Shown here: piece by piece, positions 1-13,993 of the stretch
How the letters are laid out: every line of letters starts with the position of its first letter
Position numbering within the stretch: the first letter of the stretch is position 1
Assembly: GCA_030762175.1 (NCBI GenBank)
Contig: CM060842.1
Span: forward strand, 50,094,501-50,158,500
Source: Metallyticus violacea
Taxonomy: Eukaryota > Arthropoda > Insecta > Mantodea > Metallyticidae
Direction of reading: 5' to 3'
Length of the DNA stretch: 64,000 bases
Position numbers and translations under genes: made by a program
The notes under the pieces: model-generated
What the model saw: only the letters and a program-made list of their open reading frames with translations
Told to the model about the DNA's origin: nothing
The model's database searches: none

Positions 1-860
1 CTGGTAGCATTTGGGCAATGTGTGTTGTCTGAGACAACAGTTTTATTAATACCATAAGTTATTCCCAGGATCTTGCGTTGCATTTTTCTTTGGCATTTTG
101 AATTTTGTTCTCTTGTTTTTACTGTTATGGTCCATGTCAGGCACCCATATATTAATACAGGATATACAGGTTTAGAGCGTCTGGAAACCGATTTTCTTGG
201 TTAGTGCTTGATCTAACAATATAAACACAAGGGCTCAAAATGCTCTCCAGATTAATGAGATCCTTCTTTGTACTTCTTTTTCAATTTTATATTGGAAGGA
301 AATCTGTTATACTGTGTATGTATATTCGCTCACGTATGTAAGGACTGTTCTATCTATTTTTTATCGGCGTTTCAGGTCCGTTTGAAATTAACAGTGTTTT
401 CAGTTTGTTTAGTGAGATCCTTGCATTTTTTCTATGCTCACATAATTGTTCCAGCATAGTTTTTAGTTCTTGGTGTTTTGGCGAGTAGGACCACATCGTC
501 GGCAAATCTTAGATTTGTCAGTCGACTGCCGTTTATGTTGATTCCGAAATTATTATGTCATTTCATTTTCATGAATATAAGCTCCAAGGTAATGAGTTTG
601 GGAGAGATTGGATCGCCTTGGCGAACTCCTCTTTCCATTCGGAATCTCCTCCCCTCCTCCTCCTCCTCCTCCTCCTCCCCTCCTCCTCCTCCTTCTTATT
701 CTTCTTCTTCTTCTGTTTCTGCTTTTACCTTCGCGAAACTTTGATTATAGATTTGGTGTATGATACAAATGTGCCTTTATTCCTTGAGCTGCAAGAGCAT
801 GAAGTATGCTTGTCCATTCGACTGAGTCAAAAGATAATGATTAAAATGAAATTTTTTCGG
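1..860 (-). pseudogene. Non-LTR retrotransposon reverse transcriptase relic
   Basis: Read on the minus strand, this stretch gives broken pieces of a LINE-type reverse transcriptase. Near 820-850 is a motif-A-like FDSVEW. Near 600-640 is the motif-B-like RGVRQGDPISPKL, and near 490-515 the catalytic LRFADDVVLLA. Below 200 lies a C-terminal VYPVLIYGCLTW segment. These follow the order of the palm domain (A, B, C) and the thumb and connection region of RTE-like or related insect non-LTR elements. Frames change several times and stops are present, so no protein is made. A TCC/TTC microsatellite (about 651-716) sits between motifs A and B. The relic runs off the left edge of the window, so its 3' end is not seen. 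The clade assignment is tentative; the identity as non-LTR RT is secure from FADD plus GVRQGDPISPKL. Confidence 0.85.
651..716. repeat. TCC/TTC microsatellite inside RT relic
   Basis: Imperfect pyrimidine trinucleotide run (TCC)n then (TTC)n. It lies inside the minus-strand reverse transcriptase relic and separates motif A from motif B. Confidence 0.9.
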
Positions 861-1902
861 CTTAAAATAACTTAATGTACCTTTGGATCCTCATTTAATT
901 TGTCTGTCTTCTTTGGAATGTTTAATTATTTTTATAAAAAATTACTGAACACCAGTGAAGAATCTGTAATGAAAGTAATGACGTATATCACATTTATGAA
1001 ATCACGTCTAAGCATGTTTTTTAGAACTTAACAGAGAGAAACAAAGGAATTCTCAGTTAACCACGGATATCTCGAAATAATACGTCTGCAGCAAAAGTTG
1101 TGAAATACGTGCTTGGAAACTAACGCCCTCTTTGCTGTTAGTCTCCGTGACTTCTGGTGTACCTACAAAAGGGAAACAGGGGGAAGAAAAAAAAATCAAT
1201 CCTGTCCCAGACTTATTCTGGAAATTCAATAAGAAGTTATTCGAAAAGTTTGCCAAGGTCACATTCCAGATTTTAATGTAAATGTTACTCCAACATCTGT
1301 GTTTTTATTTCTCATCGTAACCAGAAAGTGATGAAGAAAAGCAATTTTGTACTCTCACAGTGAACTAAAGGATTTCCATTTTAAATCATTTTATTCATTA
1401 ACTCAAATCTACTATATCTATATGTCTCTGTTCTGTACGCTTTGGTCTGCTTTGCCCCAGTTGAACTCTTGCACCTATGATGCATTCTTGGAAGTGGTTT
1501 CTATGTAAGTCAACTTATTCATTTCAAAGACACTTTTGTCTAAATAATACTAAATTTCTCTATTTCCAGCAAAGATTATATGCATTATAATTTTAATTCC
1601 TCAGAAAATTTTAGTCCTTGCTGGTGAAATTGTTACAGTTTCGAGGTTCGATACGTAAGAAATAAATAAGGAAACTTGGTAGAAATTTTTGACTTTATGT
1701 ATAATGTGAAATTACATAGTTTGTAGATCATGCTAATATATTTTTGTGTTTAAAGCATTTAAATAGACATTTAAATATGACGGCCTGACTGCCACACCTC
1801 TTTTCCACTACTTTCAGATTTTGTGTAAAAAATTGACTTTAGGTTTTAGGCATAAAATGAAACTAAATAGTTTGCAGATTTCACCTTAAACGAGGTATAA
1901 GT
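861..1902. other. Unassigned AT-rich DNA
   Basis: No coding, RNA or repeat signal was recognised beyond short AT-rich runs. The right end (about 1700-1902) may be a diverged outward extension of the fold-back mariner arm that follows, since loosely similar AT-rich text occurs beyond the right arm. Confidence 0.4.
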
Positions 1903-2767
1903 CATAAGTCATGGCAACTATTTTTTTTTTCTCACGCGAATAAGGGACAACACGAAAAATCTAATATATACAATGGAATGTACTTTCAAATGAAGCCACT
2001 AAATGGTGTAGGTAACCAGACCTGGTGTCTCGGCACGTCTCGAAGTTCATTTGGTGAGCGACAATGGTCAGGATGAGGTCACGAAGAATGAACATCGTAC
2101 ATATATGAAAATCTACCGGCAGGAATGCAGGAGAATGCCAATCAGAGCTGCAGGAAGCACTGGGTGCGCGTGTCCTGCTCTATCGAACAGTGGCGAAGTG
2201 AATTTCTTCTTGAATCTCTCCAGATTGATGCAACATGTTTCGTAGCGAGTCTTCTTTAATCGATGTGGCACCCACATTTTCCTCGTGTTCAGGTACTTCC
2301 TAAAATGTGGTCTAATGTTTTTGCCGGACTTCTTATTTGCTCTTCTAATTCCACAAGTGTCCAGCGCCTATCATCGCGTAAGTTCCACCACCAACACCCA
2401 TGCGCGGCATATCGGCAGTCGACATTCTGCTCCTTGTGAAGGTACCTGACCACCTCGCCACTGTTCGATAGAGCAGGACACGCGCACCCAGTGCTTTTCG
2501 TAGCTCTGTGTGGCATTCTCGTGCATTCCTGCTGTGGAGAAATGCTATTTTCACATAGGCATGTTGTTCGCTCTTCGTGACCTCCATTTCTGATATTGTC
2601 GCTTACCAACTGAACTTAGGAGCGTGCCGAGACAAGCAGTTCTGCTTACATACACCATTTGGTGACCTCATTCGAAAGTACTTTCCACATAGTTACAAAC
2701 TTGTATCTTAGATGTTTTGTATTGCCCTTTGTTTCCGAGGAAAAAAAAATAGTTGCCATGACTTATG
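1903..2767 (-). mobile_element. Fold-back mariner derivative
   Basis: The right part (2609 down to about 2205, minus strand) encodes the N-terminal half of a mariner-type transposase in broken frames. It shows an HTH region with NARECHTELRKALGARVL, then RWTLVELEEQIRS, then YETCCINLERF near 2210-2250. The first 160 coding bases recur in inverted orientation at about 2037-2202, and the similarity continues outward through non-coding flanks. For example, CATAAGTCATGGCAACTA at 1903-1920 is matched by its reverse complement at 2750-2767. Arms are roughly 1903-2201 and 2451-2767, about 300 bp each, around a 250-bp centre. The DDE catalytic half is absent. It is a long-inverted-repeat, non-autonomous relic; exact termini and target duplication were not identified. 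Confidence 0.75.
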
Positions 2768-3809
2768 GCATCTCCCGTATAATTTTTTTGTTTGTTTTGG
2801 GGATTTTAAATTGTTTAAATGGCAATTTAAATATGGCCACTATGCTGTTACACAACATGACTATTTTTTTTTGTTTTTTTTGTTTTTGTTATTTCCGTAA
2901 CTTTCACAATTTTGAACTTTAGGTGCACTTTTCTTAAAAACTATGTAAGATAAACTATGAATTCATTTGTGTATATGTTGTACATATGATGAAAGCTTTT
3001 AACTTAAACATGTATGAGAGTTCTTAAAAATGTTTTGAAATTGCATTATATAATGACATTATATCAAAAAATAAACTTGTTCTTTAAATTACATATTATT
3101 TCGCCAGCAATATTAAGTAACTTGTTTTAAAAACGATTTTGAAATATGGGAATGCTGATATTAATAGTCTATGGGAAACGTGTACTTAAAAATGTACAAA
3201 TTTAATGTTTTGTTTATTAAAATTATTATAAATAACAATTAAGATTTGTGAAAATATAAAAAAAAAGTTTATAATTTAGAAATTATTGCTTAATAAGTCG
3301 TAAAATTTTCATTTGGATAGGCAGTATAGTTTTCAGAAAACTCAGCTTGTATTCTGTTGAAGTTCAGCATCAAAATTGTCATTATGTCTCTACTAAGCGT
3401 CCTTAAGCAAAGAGCTTAATTTGTGGTTCAAGTACTTCAGCTTAAGCCATTTATATTATAAGAGCTCCCGAGAGACGAAATTCCTTACAGCTTTCGGGAG
3501 AGAGATCAACCAATCATCTAATATCTTGGCTTAATGCTGCCCGCTTTATGTTGTCTTTGTTGTTATGGTCATAAACGTGGGTTAAACAGCGTCACAGCAA
3601 TTTTCTTTGTGCAGTGCCCTCAGAACAAGTTTGATGAAGTCATCGCATTACATCGAGATACTAAGGATTCTCTTAAATAATTTCATTTACTTTGAACTCT
3701 GATTTGATGAATCTTCTAGATTTGTTTATCTGATTGTAGGTGTTATCTTCTAAATGAAAGATATCAGATTTCTTTCGTATGAGATGGAGGTATGCAGCAC
3801 GTCACAGCA
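2768..3809. other. Unassigned AT-rich DNA
   Basis: Mostly A/T-rich sequence with poly-A and poly-T runs. A small hairpin-like pair (CTCCCGAGAG near 3464 and CTTTCGGGAGAG near 3491) is the only local structure noticed. No gene is supported. Confidence 0.4.
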
Positions 3810-4108
3810 GTCATCGGTCCTGGTGGTGTACTGGTTACCATACTTTCCTCCTACACCCAAGATCGCGGGTTCGAACCCGGCCAGAACCGATGGATTTTTT
3901 CGAGTGTAAAAATCCTAAGTATGGCTTCCTTCGGAAGGGAAGTAAAGCCGTGGGTCCCGTGTCGTACATTTACGGCACGAAAAAGAACCTCAAGCCTAAA
4001 AGAAAGGCCTTTGAGCAAAATTTGTCGGCCGTTTCATGCCCTGAGTTGAATGGGACGCTGATGACCTGAGATGTTAAAGAGCGTCCATAAATAAATCAAT
4101 TAAAAAAA
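3810..4108 (+). mobile_element. tRNA-derived SINE, family A, copy A1
   Basis: Full-length copy of the commonest SINE here. The tRNA-like head begins GGTCCTGGTGG at 3816, has an A-box-like TGGTGTACTGG and a B box GGTTCGAACCC near 3869. It is followed by a conserved body of about 200 bp (CCTAAGTATGGCTTCCTTCGG; GAACCTCAAGCCT; TTTGTCGGCCGTTTC; TTGAATGGGACGCTGATGAC) and an A-rich tail. An 11-bp target-site duplication ACGTCACAGCA flanks it at 3799-3809 and 4109-4119, showing LINE-mediated retroposition. Its short open frames are incidental. Confidence 0.93.
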
Positions 4109-4119
4109 ACGTCACAGCA

Positions 4120-6629
4120 TCTCCAGTGTCTTTGAAATTAGCAGTAATAGTATAAAAAATTAAAAGGAAAAAGTTGCACCTAGTTTGATTTTTAAACCGT
4201 TAAATGTGCTACTCGCCCAGTAATACCAAGTAAGATAAGCAAATGAGATACTTGTAGTTTGCTGAAATAAACTTTCAAAGGGAGAAAAGTCTCAAATAGA
4301 ACAGTACTAAACACTAGTGCAAACTAATAAATGAATTTACATCTGAAATTAAAAAAAAATATCAAATATTTAATATTTAACCGAGTGAAATAAGTATTTT
4401 AATCAATAATTGAAAAAACAGAATATCTGCCCTGAAAGAAAGTCAAACAATTAAAAAATAATTTATCGAGCGAATATTTGTAACCTATAATGCACAAATA
4501 CACAGGAACAGAAAATAAATTGAGAAAGAACTTACTAGAAGAAAGAGGGTCGAAAAATAGGCACCACAAGAATGGGAATAAATGCGGTCAGGCGTTTCAT
4601 TAACTCCAGCATGTTTTTTAATGTCCAAGAGAATCGAAAATACCATAGCCTGCCATAAACAAATAATTTATTGAGTAAAACATAGAGCATTGCTAAAGTA
4701 AATCACATTAATTAAAGATCAGTAAAGTGCTGGTCGGAGCTACAAACCTCAGCCTCAAGCACTATGTCTTTTTTTCAATTCTGCCGTGTTTAATAATAAA
4801 TTTTAATCCTATACTCTTGCATTGTCGACTGCTTGTATTATTAGCACCATTGTAGTTTTAGGTTAAGATGTTGAGGTATATTACATATTTTACATATGTA
4901 ATTGCTTTTTCTGACCATTTTAGTATGAAGTCAAGCGAGAAAAAACGAAAAACAAGAGTTGAAGAAATATTAGAAGATAACGTACTTCATAAAAAAGAAT
5001 CGAAGGAAAACTGGGAATAATTTCAAGAAATAAAATGTGAGACATTAAATCATCAATGACAGCAAAAGTCAAATATAGCTATTTTAAATTATTAATAAAA
5101 AGAAAGTGTAAATTAGGCTTATGTATTAGGAAAACAAGAAAATACATAATACCTATCTATAAATTCCCTACTTTGACATAGTACACTAATTTACTACCCC
5201 ATTAAGGCAAATCATGATTTTGAAGTGGGTTCTGTTTGTAAATAACAGTGACATGTTTATACATCATTTGTAAAAGTACTAGAATTCATATAGTTTGCTA
5301 TAGTATAGTATAAATTCTTTGTTTAATAGATGACATCTAACTTATATTAATAAATTTATTCCCAGGCTCTGATATTGCACTTTTATGACATAATATTAGA
5401 TATTGTTAGTTAGGATCATAATAATATAGCAGGAAATCTCTTATATTGAATGGATATCCTACTAATATACCCACATTTTAAAAGACATTGTTATATTTAT
5501 TATTTGTAACACTGTTTATGATTATTAATTTCGAACTTTAAATTATTTCTCCTGAAAACTTTGTTAATCTTGGCGTTGCTCCTTCTCTTTCTGCGGTCTT
5601 CATATATTTTGGAGGTGGCACAACTCTAAATAGATGCCATCAATATTTTCCCCCTCAAGCATAGCAAGAAAATATTGTTAATATTCATTTTAACACCTGT
5701 TTTTTAACACGGTGCCTAAGGCCTGTGTGGAAGGGGAATACTGCATACAAATAGAAAATAATCTATGGGAGATGAAGTTTCTGCAAAGTTTAAACGAGCT
5801 ACAAAATGGAAAGCAACAAGTTTCCCACGGAAAATCACATTAAAATCTTATTCTAAAACTTAATTTCCCTTTTTTGTCTCTTCGTTGAACTTCAGTAAAG
5901 GGAAACTTTTAGAGTATGATGATTGAAACGATCTATGAGTGTCCGTAACATTCCAAATAGGGCTATGAAATAAACAAATAGATCAGGAATTAACAGCTTA
6001 AACAAAAAAGTTCAAAGAGCTGTCTAGCAAAGTTTGAATAAACTATTCTTTTCAATAATTAGCCGACAGAAAGAGAAAAGAACTTGTTACTGCATACGCT
6101 ATTACCACAAGTCTACGAGAAGTCACGCAAACAAGAAATTTGTGACGCTAAGTTCAGAGAAATTCGGTATAGAATTCACTAGCTCATGCTTCTGGCATTT
6201 CCATTACACTTTTAAATGCTTTACGGTTAGATCGATATGGGCAAATGTATGCCGCTTTTCGCATTCTACCTCCAGTTCCAGAATTATGCAAAATATGTCT
6301 CGTGGGCCTGTCACATATACACCTGATGCATATCTGCAATGCTAGTCTTAAAAGAAATCTTCAGGCTGCTCGATACTCATTAAAATGTAAAAGATGCCTT
6401 GGGCTGCTTCAACAACAAAGTAAAAGGCATAGACTGTTATGAGAGATTCGGTTAGATCATAGGTTCGTTTATTTTAGTTTTTATATGAGAAAAATTAATA
6501 ACGTCACAAATTCAGGGCAGGCTTATATTGAAATCTCAAATGTTTTCAATTCTGAATGGAACCTTTTCATTAGTATTACTATTAATTTTAATATATTGAT
6601 TTTATACATTTATAATATCGTTTATATTT
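4120..6629. other. Gene-poor AT-rich stretch
   Basis: About 2.5 kb with no recognised element. Short open frames around 6034-6442 show no recognisable domain and no splice context that would make them convincing exons. Confidence 0.4.
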
Positions 6630-6641
6630 GAGTTGCTCCGT

Positions 6642-6939
6642 TTTTTTTTTTATTTGTTTATTTATGGACGCTCTTTAACATCGAAGGTCATCAGCGTCCC
6701 ATTCAACTCAGGGCGTGAAACGGCCGACAAATTTTGCTCAGAGGCCTCTCTTTCAGGCTTGAGGTTCTTTTTCGTGCCGCAAATGTACGACACGGGACCC
6801 ACGGCTTTACTTCCCTTCCGAAGGAAGCCATACTTAGGATTTTTACGCCCGAAAAAATCCATCGGTCCTGGCCGGATTCGAACCCGCGTTTTGGGTGTAG
6901 GAGGCAAGTATGGTAACCACTACACCACCAGGACCGACC
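6642..6939 (-). mobile_element. SINE-A, copy A2
   Basis: Full-length family A copy on the minus strand: the body motifs of A1 appear as reverse complements, and the tRNA-like head ends near 6935 (CCACCAGGACC). A perfect 12-bp target-site duplication GAGTTGCTCCGT is at 6630-6641 and 6940-6951. The A-rich tail appears as poly-T at 6641-6651. Confidence 0.95.
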
Positions 6940-6951
6940 GAGTTGCTCCGT

Positions 6952-10034
<3,083 letters not shown>

Positions 10035-10312
10035 TTTTTTAATGGTGTTTAACACCCGTTTTTACTACTGAGGCACCACAGGGGGTGAACATTGATTATA
10101 CATGAGGTGAAATGTTATATTAGGAAAGCATTTTTTTTAAGAAAACGTTCCAGACCTAAGTTTAGGGTACCGCTCAGGCATTTGCCATTTATGAGAACTG
10201 AGGAAAATCTGGAAAAAACCTCAGTCAGGGAGGATGGTCCTGCCGGGATTCGAACCCCAGTTCTACTCATGAGTCCGCGCCTTAACGACCTCGGTCACCC
10301 TAGGCGGTAGCA
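10035..10312 (-). mobile_element. tRNA-derived SINE, family D, copy D1
   Basis: On the minus strand, a tRNA-like head (CCTAGGGTGACCGAGG near 10305, B-box-like GGTTCGAATCCC near 10250) is followed by a body with CCTCAGTTCTCATAAATGGC and ACCCTAAACTTAGGTCTGGA, and ends in CGGGTGTTAAACACCATTAA. Two further copies (56705-56993 and the interrupted 31590-32010) share the body closely. The 3' tail runs straight into the AGT array. Confidence 0.88.
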
Positions 10313-10640
10313 GTAATAGGAGTGTATTTATTACATTGGCACCAATAAAATACAATACAACTTCAACAGGGGCATGGTTCCAAATGACCGTACGTGTTTG
10401 TATAACACACTAGAGGTTTGATTTAGTACAAGATATTAGATTCGATATTTCACAGTATTCTATATTCATTTCACAATATGCCACACACACACATACACAC
10501 ACATATATTAAGAAGAATCATTTTTGAAAATATTAAAAATGCATCAAAAATAGAAAGAAATGACACGCAATTAAATTCAATTAATATATTTTCCCCCAGG
10601 CCACCCGGTTATCAAATTTCTAAGACCAGAGCCGTCTCAC
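10313..10640. other. Unassigned AT-rich DNA with CA-rich run
   Basis: Contains a short imperfect CA/TA-rich microsatellite (about 10481-10505). Nothing else was recognised. Confidence 0.4.
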
Positions 10641-11010
10641 TTTCATAGAAATTTACTTAATCTTTCCTCCATACTTTTCCCCCCATTCTTCCGTACCTTT
10701 ACATTCAGTCAGAAAATGTGTCAATTGTTCTACCCCCTCACAAATGGAGAAAATTCCCTGTTCATATTCTCAGTGATCTTAATCATGCGCCATGCCTCTA
10801 GTCTGGGCCACACTTGCCCCTGGCTAATGAATTTAGTTCTCGTTTTGATATACTGCTCCATCCGCCATTCAGATTTAGCCCCGATTGTAGTTACAGCGAA
10901 ATTATCCCTCTGCATTGCGCAATCGTCTGGTGCCTATCCATTTTTCTCAATCTGTTCTTACCCTCCTCCGTACGTTCTTATTATTCCCTGGCCCGCCATC
11001 CATCCATAGA
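10641..11010 (-). pseudogene. Non-LTR retrotransposon 3' ORF fragment (C-terminal zinc-knuckle region)
   Basis: Minus-strand translation near 10700-10760 gives IFSICEGVEQLTHFLTECKG. This resembles the Cys/His motif (CxxC...HxxxxC) at the C-terminus of many insect non-LTR ORF2 proteins, with the first Cys apparently lost. The surrounding frames are broken. The assignment is by motif only, and no RT domain is present nearby. Confidence 0.5.
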
Positions 11011-12212
11011 AGCCCGTTCCTATTGGCTCTGCTGTTTATTTTATGCTTTCAGTAAATACATAAAGTCTGAAATAAAAATATTAACTTTACAGGCGTCGAC
11101 TCAATTTCCCTTTATCCGGTTTCTGCGGCTACACTTCACCAGTAAGCAGTGGCTCTAAGGCAACCCATAATTCAAATAATCTCACTGTAGATTCTATAAA
11201 AGAATTCATAATTTTGAACGCAGAAAGCATCGTTCATGGCAGATTATTCCTTCTTCTTTAACCTGTGAAGGAGCAAATAATTATACCTGTAAACAGGTGA
11301 ATGTAAATTCCATTAAGTTTTCACAAATTCATTACAAATTTATTGAAAAACATAACTCCTGAAGAATGGAAATCACACTTTGCCTAAACAGAGCAAAAAC
11401 AGGGCCTCCGATTTTAGTTATAGCCAATGAAACACGAGAAATACTAACATTCATTTATTAAATGCACTAAAAATATGCACTAGTAGTAATAAGTCCGACG
11501 ATAGAATTGAAAAGTACAAAAATATAAATATAATAGTTGTTTAATCTTTTCTTACAATGACACGATGATCCTAATCAATAGCAGTATGAAGATTAAGAAA
11601 AAAAGCTGAAAACAGTTGCATATTAATAGACAAAATTTATAAAAACTAAAAAGTGGATGTTGTTTTTGAAAATTTGAAATTAACTCTCTCTTTAGACATT
11701 TTATTGTTATTTCGCAGTTTAGTTTACATAGTATCGAAGATTAGTAGAGCCTTTTCTGAAAAACATGCGTCATAGAATTTGAAATGAAAGAATATCTCGC
11801 GAAATACCTATCGCACTACTTTTAGTGATTTACCCCTGCAATAAATACTACATAATATTATTACAGCTGCTGTGTTGAAATCCTCGGTTAGGGCATGAGA
11901 GACCGTTCCCAGAAAACGCTGTGATTTGTTTCCCCTAATAATACTACTGCAGAGTGCCAGAAGGGATATTCTTTTGCTAAAGGCGTTAAGAATTTTGTGT
12001 CCTCTCGGTGTGTGTCCAACTTCAGAGGTAGTGTATGACAGTTTTAATAGCAACGAATTATTAATTGCTGTTATAAACATCAGATTTTAAGACACAAATA
12101 GTTAACGATTTCTACTAAGCTAATCGAGAAGAAATATACAAATATATGCACAGATATGCACGTATGTAAAGCTCTATAGAGAGACGGGTGGGTAGGGTCG
12201 TTCGGTAATTAA
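11011..12212. other. Unassigned AT-rich DNA
   Basis: About 1.2 kb with no recognised element. A 90-codon minus-strand open frame (12080-11808) lacks any domain I can name, and its base composition does not differ from its surroundings. Confidence 0.35.
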
Positions 12213-12853
12213 GTTGGTCCTGGTGGTATAGTGGTAATCATACTTGCCTCGTAGACCCAAGATCGCGATTCAACCCTAATCAGGGTCGGCGGAGTTTTTC
12301 GGGCTTTTTTAATTTTTTATTTGTTTATTTACGGACTGTCTTTAACATCTCAGATCATAAGCGTCCCATTCAAATTATAAAAAAATCTTTAATCCCAGAT
12401 AAAAAAAAAATAAAAAATTTAATGACAATGGCAAAAGGGCGTGAAACGACCGACAAATTTCGCTCAGGGGCCTCTTCTTTCAGGCTTAAGGTTCTTTTTC
12501 GTGCCGCAAATGTACGACACGGGACCCACGACTTTACCTCCCTTCCGAAGGAAGCCATACTTAGGATTTTTACGCAAAAATCCATCGATACTAGCCGGGT
12601 TTGAACCCACGATATTGGGTTTAGAAGGCAAGTATGGTTACCACTACTTTTTCGGGGATAAAAATCCTAAGTATGGATTTTGGAAGGGAAGTAATGCCGT
12701 GAGTCTCGTGTCGTACATTTACCGCACGAAAAAGAACCTCAAGTCTGAAAGAGAGGCCTCTGAGCAAAATTTGTCGGCCGTTTCGCGCACTGAATTGAAT
12801 GGGACGATGACCTGAGAAGATAAAAGGCTTCCGTAAATAAACTGAATAAATAA
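12213..12853 (+). mobile_element. SINE-A, copy A3, split by a nested SINE
   Basis: The tRNA-like head (GGTCCTGGTGGTATAGTGG from 12216) reads on the plus strand to 12303. After the nested element, the body resumes at 12648 (TTTTTCGGGGATAAAAATCC) and continues to the 3' end (TTGAATGGGACGATGACC, then AATAAACTGAATAAATAA). The head and body join correctly if 12304-12656 (the nested copy and one repeat of the duplication) is removed. Confidence 0.9.
12304..12647 (-). mobile_element. SINE-A, copy A3n, nested in A3 in reverse orientation
   Basis: A minus-strand family A copy inserted in the plus-strand copy A3. A 9-bp duplication TTTTTCGGG flanks it at 12295-12303 and 12648-12656. The tRNA-like head is truncated (it stops at CCACTAC instead of continuing to CCAGGACC). 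It carries an extra AT-rich insert of about 65 bp near 12371-12436 in its 3' part. Confidence 0.9.
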
Positions 12854-13422
12854 GGTGCCAATTAGTACATGATACTGTTCGAGAAGGCAGCACTGAGTAA
12901 ATCATTGCTACTAAGAGAGAGGTTTTTTTTGCCAATAAACAAGGGTAGTGTCGAAGGAATTGAACTGTGATAGAGGTCAACAACTTACCAAATTTGCCTA
13001 ATGTTTCGTCAGCAACAAATTATAAAATTGATTCACAATTTAACTTCATTATACATTTCATAATTTCACTCTAACAGGTCGTTTTACAGTTGATGGGAGC
13101 TCTAGGTCTTTTTAGTGATCCAAGGTCACAACACGAATACATTTTCACAAATATTCTGAAAGTAATGTTTCGGTAGTCACAATGCTATGAAGTATTTCCT
13201 TAAAAAAATACCAATAGAAATATTCTGAGCAATTAAAAGAAAATGCTTTGAATTTAGTAATTCAAAATGTTTCTTTTCAGCGTATACTGTTTTCTTTCAG
13301 ATAAAAGTCGTGTTGAAGTCATTCTTAGTTGTCGTGACATCGTCTGTGATTAACAAAAACTGCGATTTTTATTATGAAATTAGATGATAGATGAATCCAA
13401 GTCTGGTGACTTTGGTGAATTC
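12854..13422. other. Unassigned AT-rich DNA
   Basis: No recognised feature. Confidence 0.35.
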
Positions 13423-13993
13423 GCGCAGTAGTTCAGGTGGTAACGCTTTGGACTCCCATTCGGGAGGTCCCGGGCTCAAATCCTTTGGGGCCGGCCATCC
13501 TGAGTCTGGCCACTTAGGCAAATGCTAGGATGGACATTTATTTACTTTCCACGAATTTTCCACCTCCCATTTCATTTAATTTAATGGCATTGGTACAGTA
13601 CTAAGAAAGGTAGGCTGTGTGCGGCGAGACGGTGACTTGCGCTTTGGAAAGGTTGTCTGACGAAAGTGTCTTACTGAGGAGCTCAAACTGCTTGGAGAGG
13701 TAGGGAGCTCCGCTGGTATAGGGGTGTTATATCTAGAAGCTGTGTCCATACTTCACGCTCCCTGGATCCTGGCAACCCGGTGTCTCCCTCACCACACTCC
13801 TTCCTCCCGCAGCTGACCCCAGTTGAGGAGTATGCTCTTTGAGCAAGGCAGAAGTGAGCAAAATGTTCCCCCGTCCCTAACAATTCAAACCAATGATGGA
13901 TTCTGAATAACTTGAAGTCGCACTGGTGTATCATGGGAACAGCTTCCACTAATCCATGAGGTGATGTTTTGTACCGATAAAGAAGAAAAAGAA
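13423..13993 (+). mobile_element. tRNA-derived long SINE, family B, copy B1
   Basis: The tRNA-like head GCGCAGTAGTTCAGGTGG (13423) with a B-box-like CGGGCTCAAATCC is followed by a long body. Landmarks shared with B2 are: CTAGGATGGA, GACTTGCGCTTTGGA, a TCTAGAAGCTG/TCTGGAAAGAA segment, GTATCTCCCTC-like GTGTCTCCCTC, TTGAGCAA.GCAGAAGT, and CCCTAACAATTCAAACC. The tail is AAGAAGAAAAAGAA. At about 550 bp it is much longer than family A. Other copies are at 58650 (+), 46920 (-) and 50480 (-). Confidence 0.85.
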
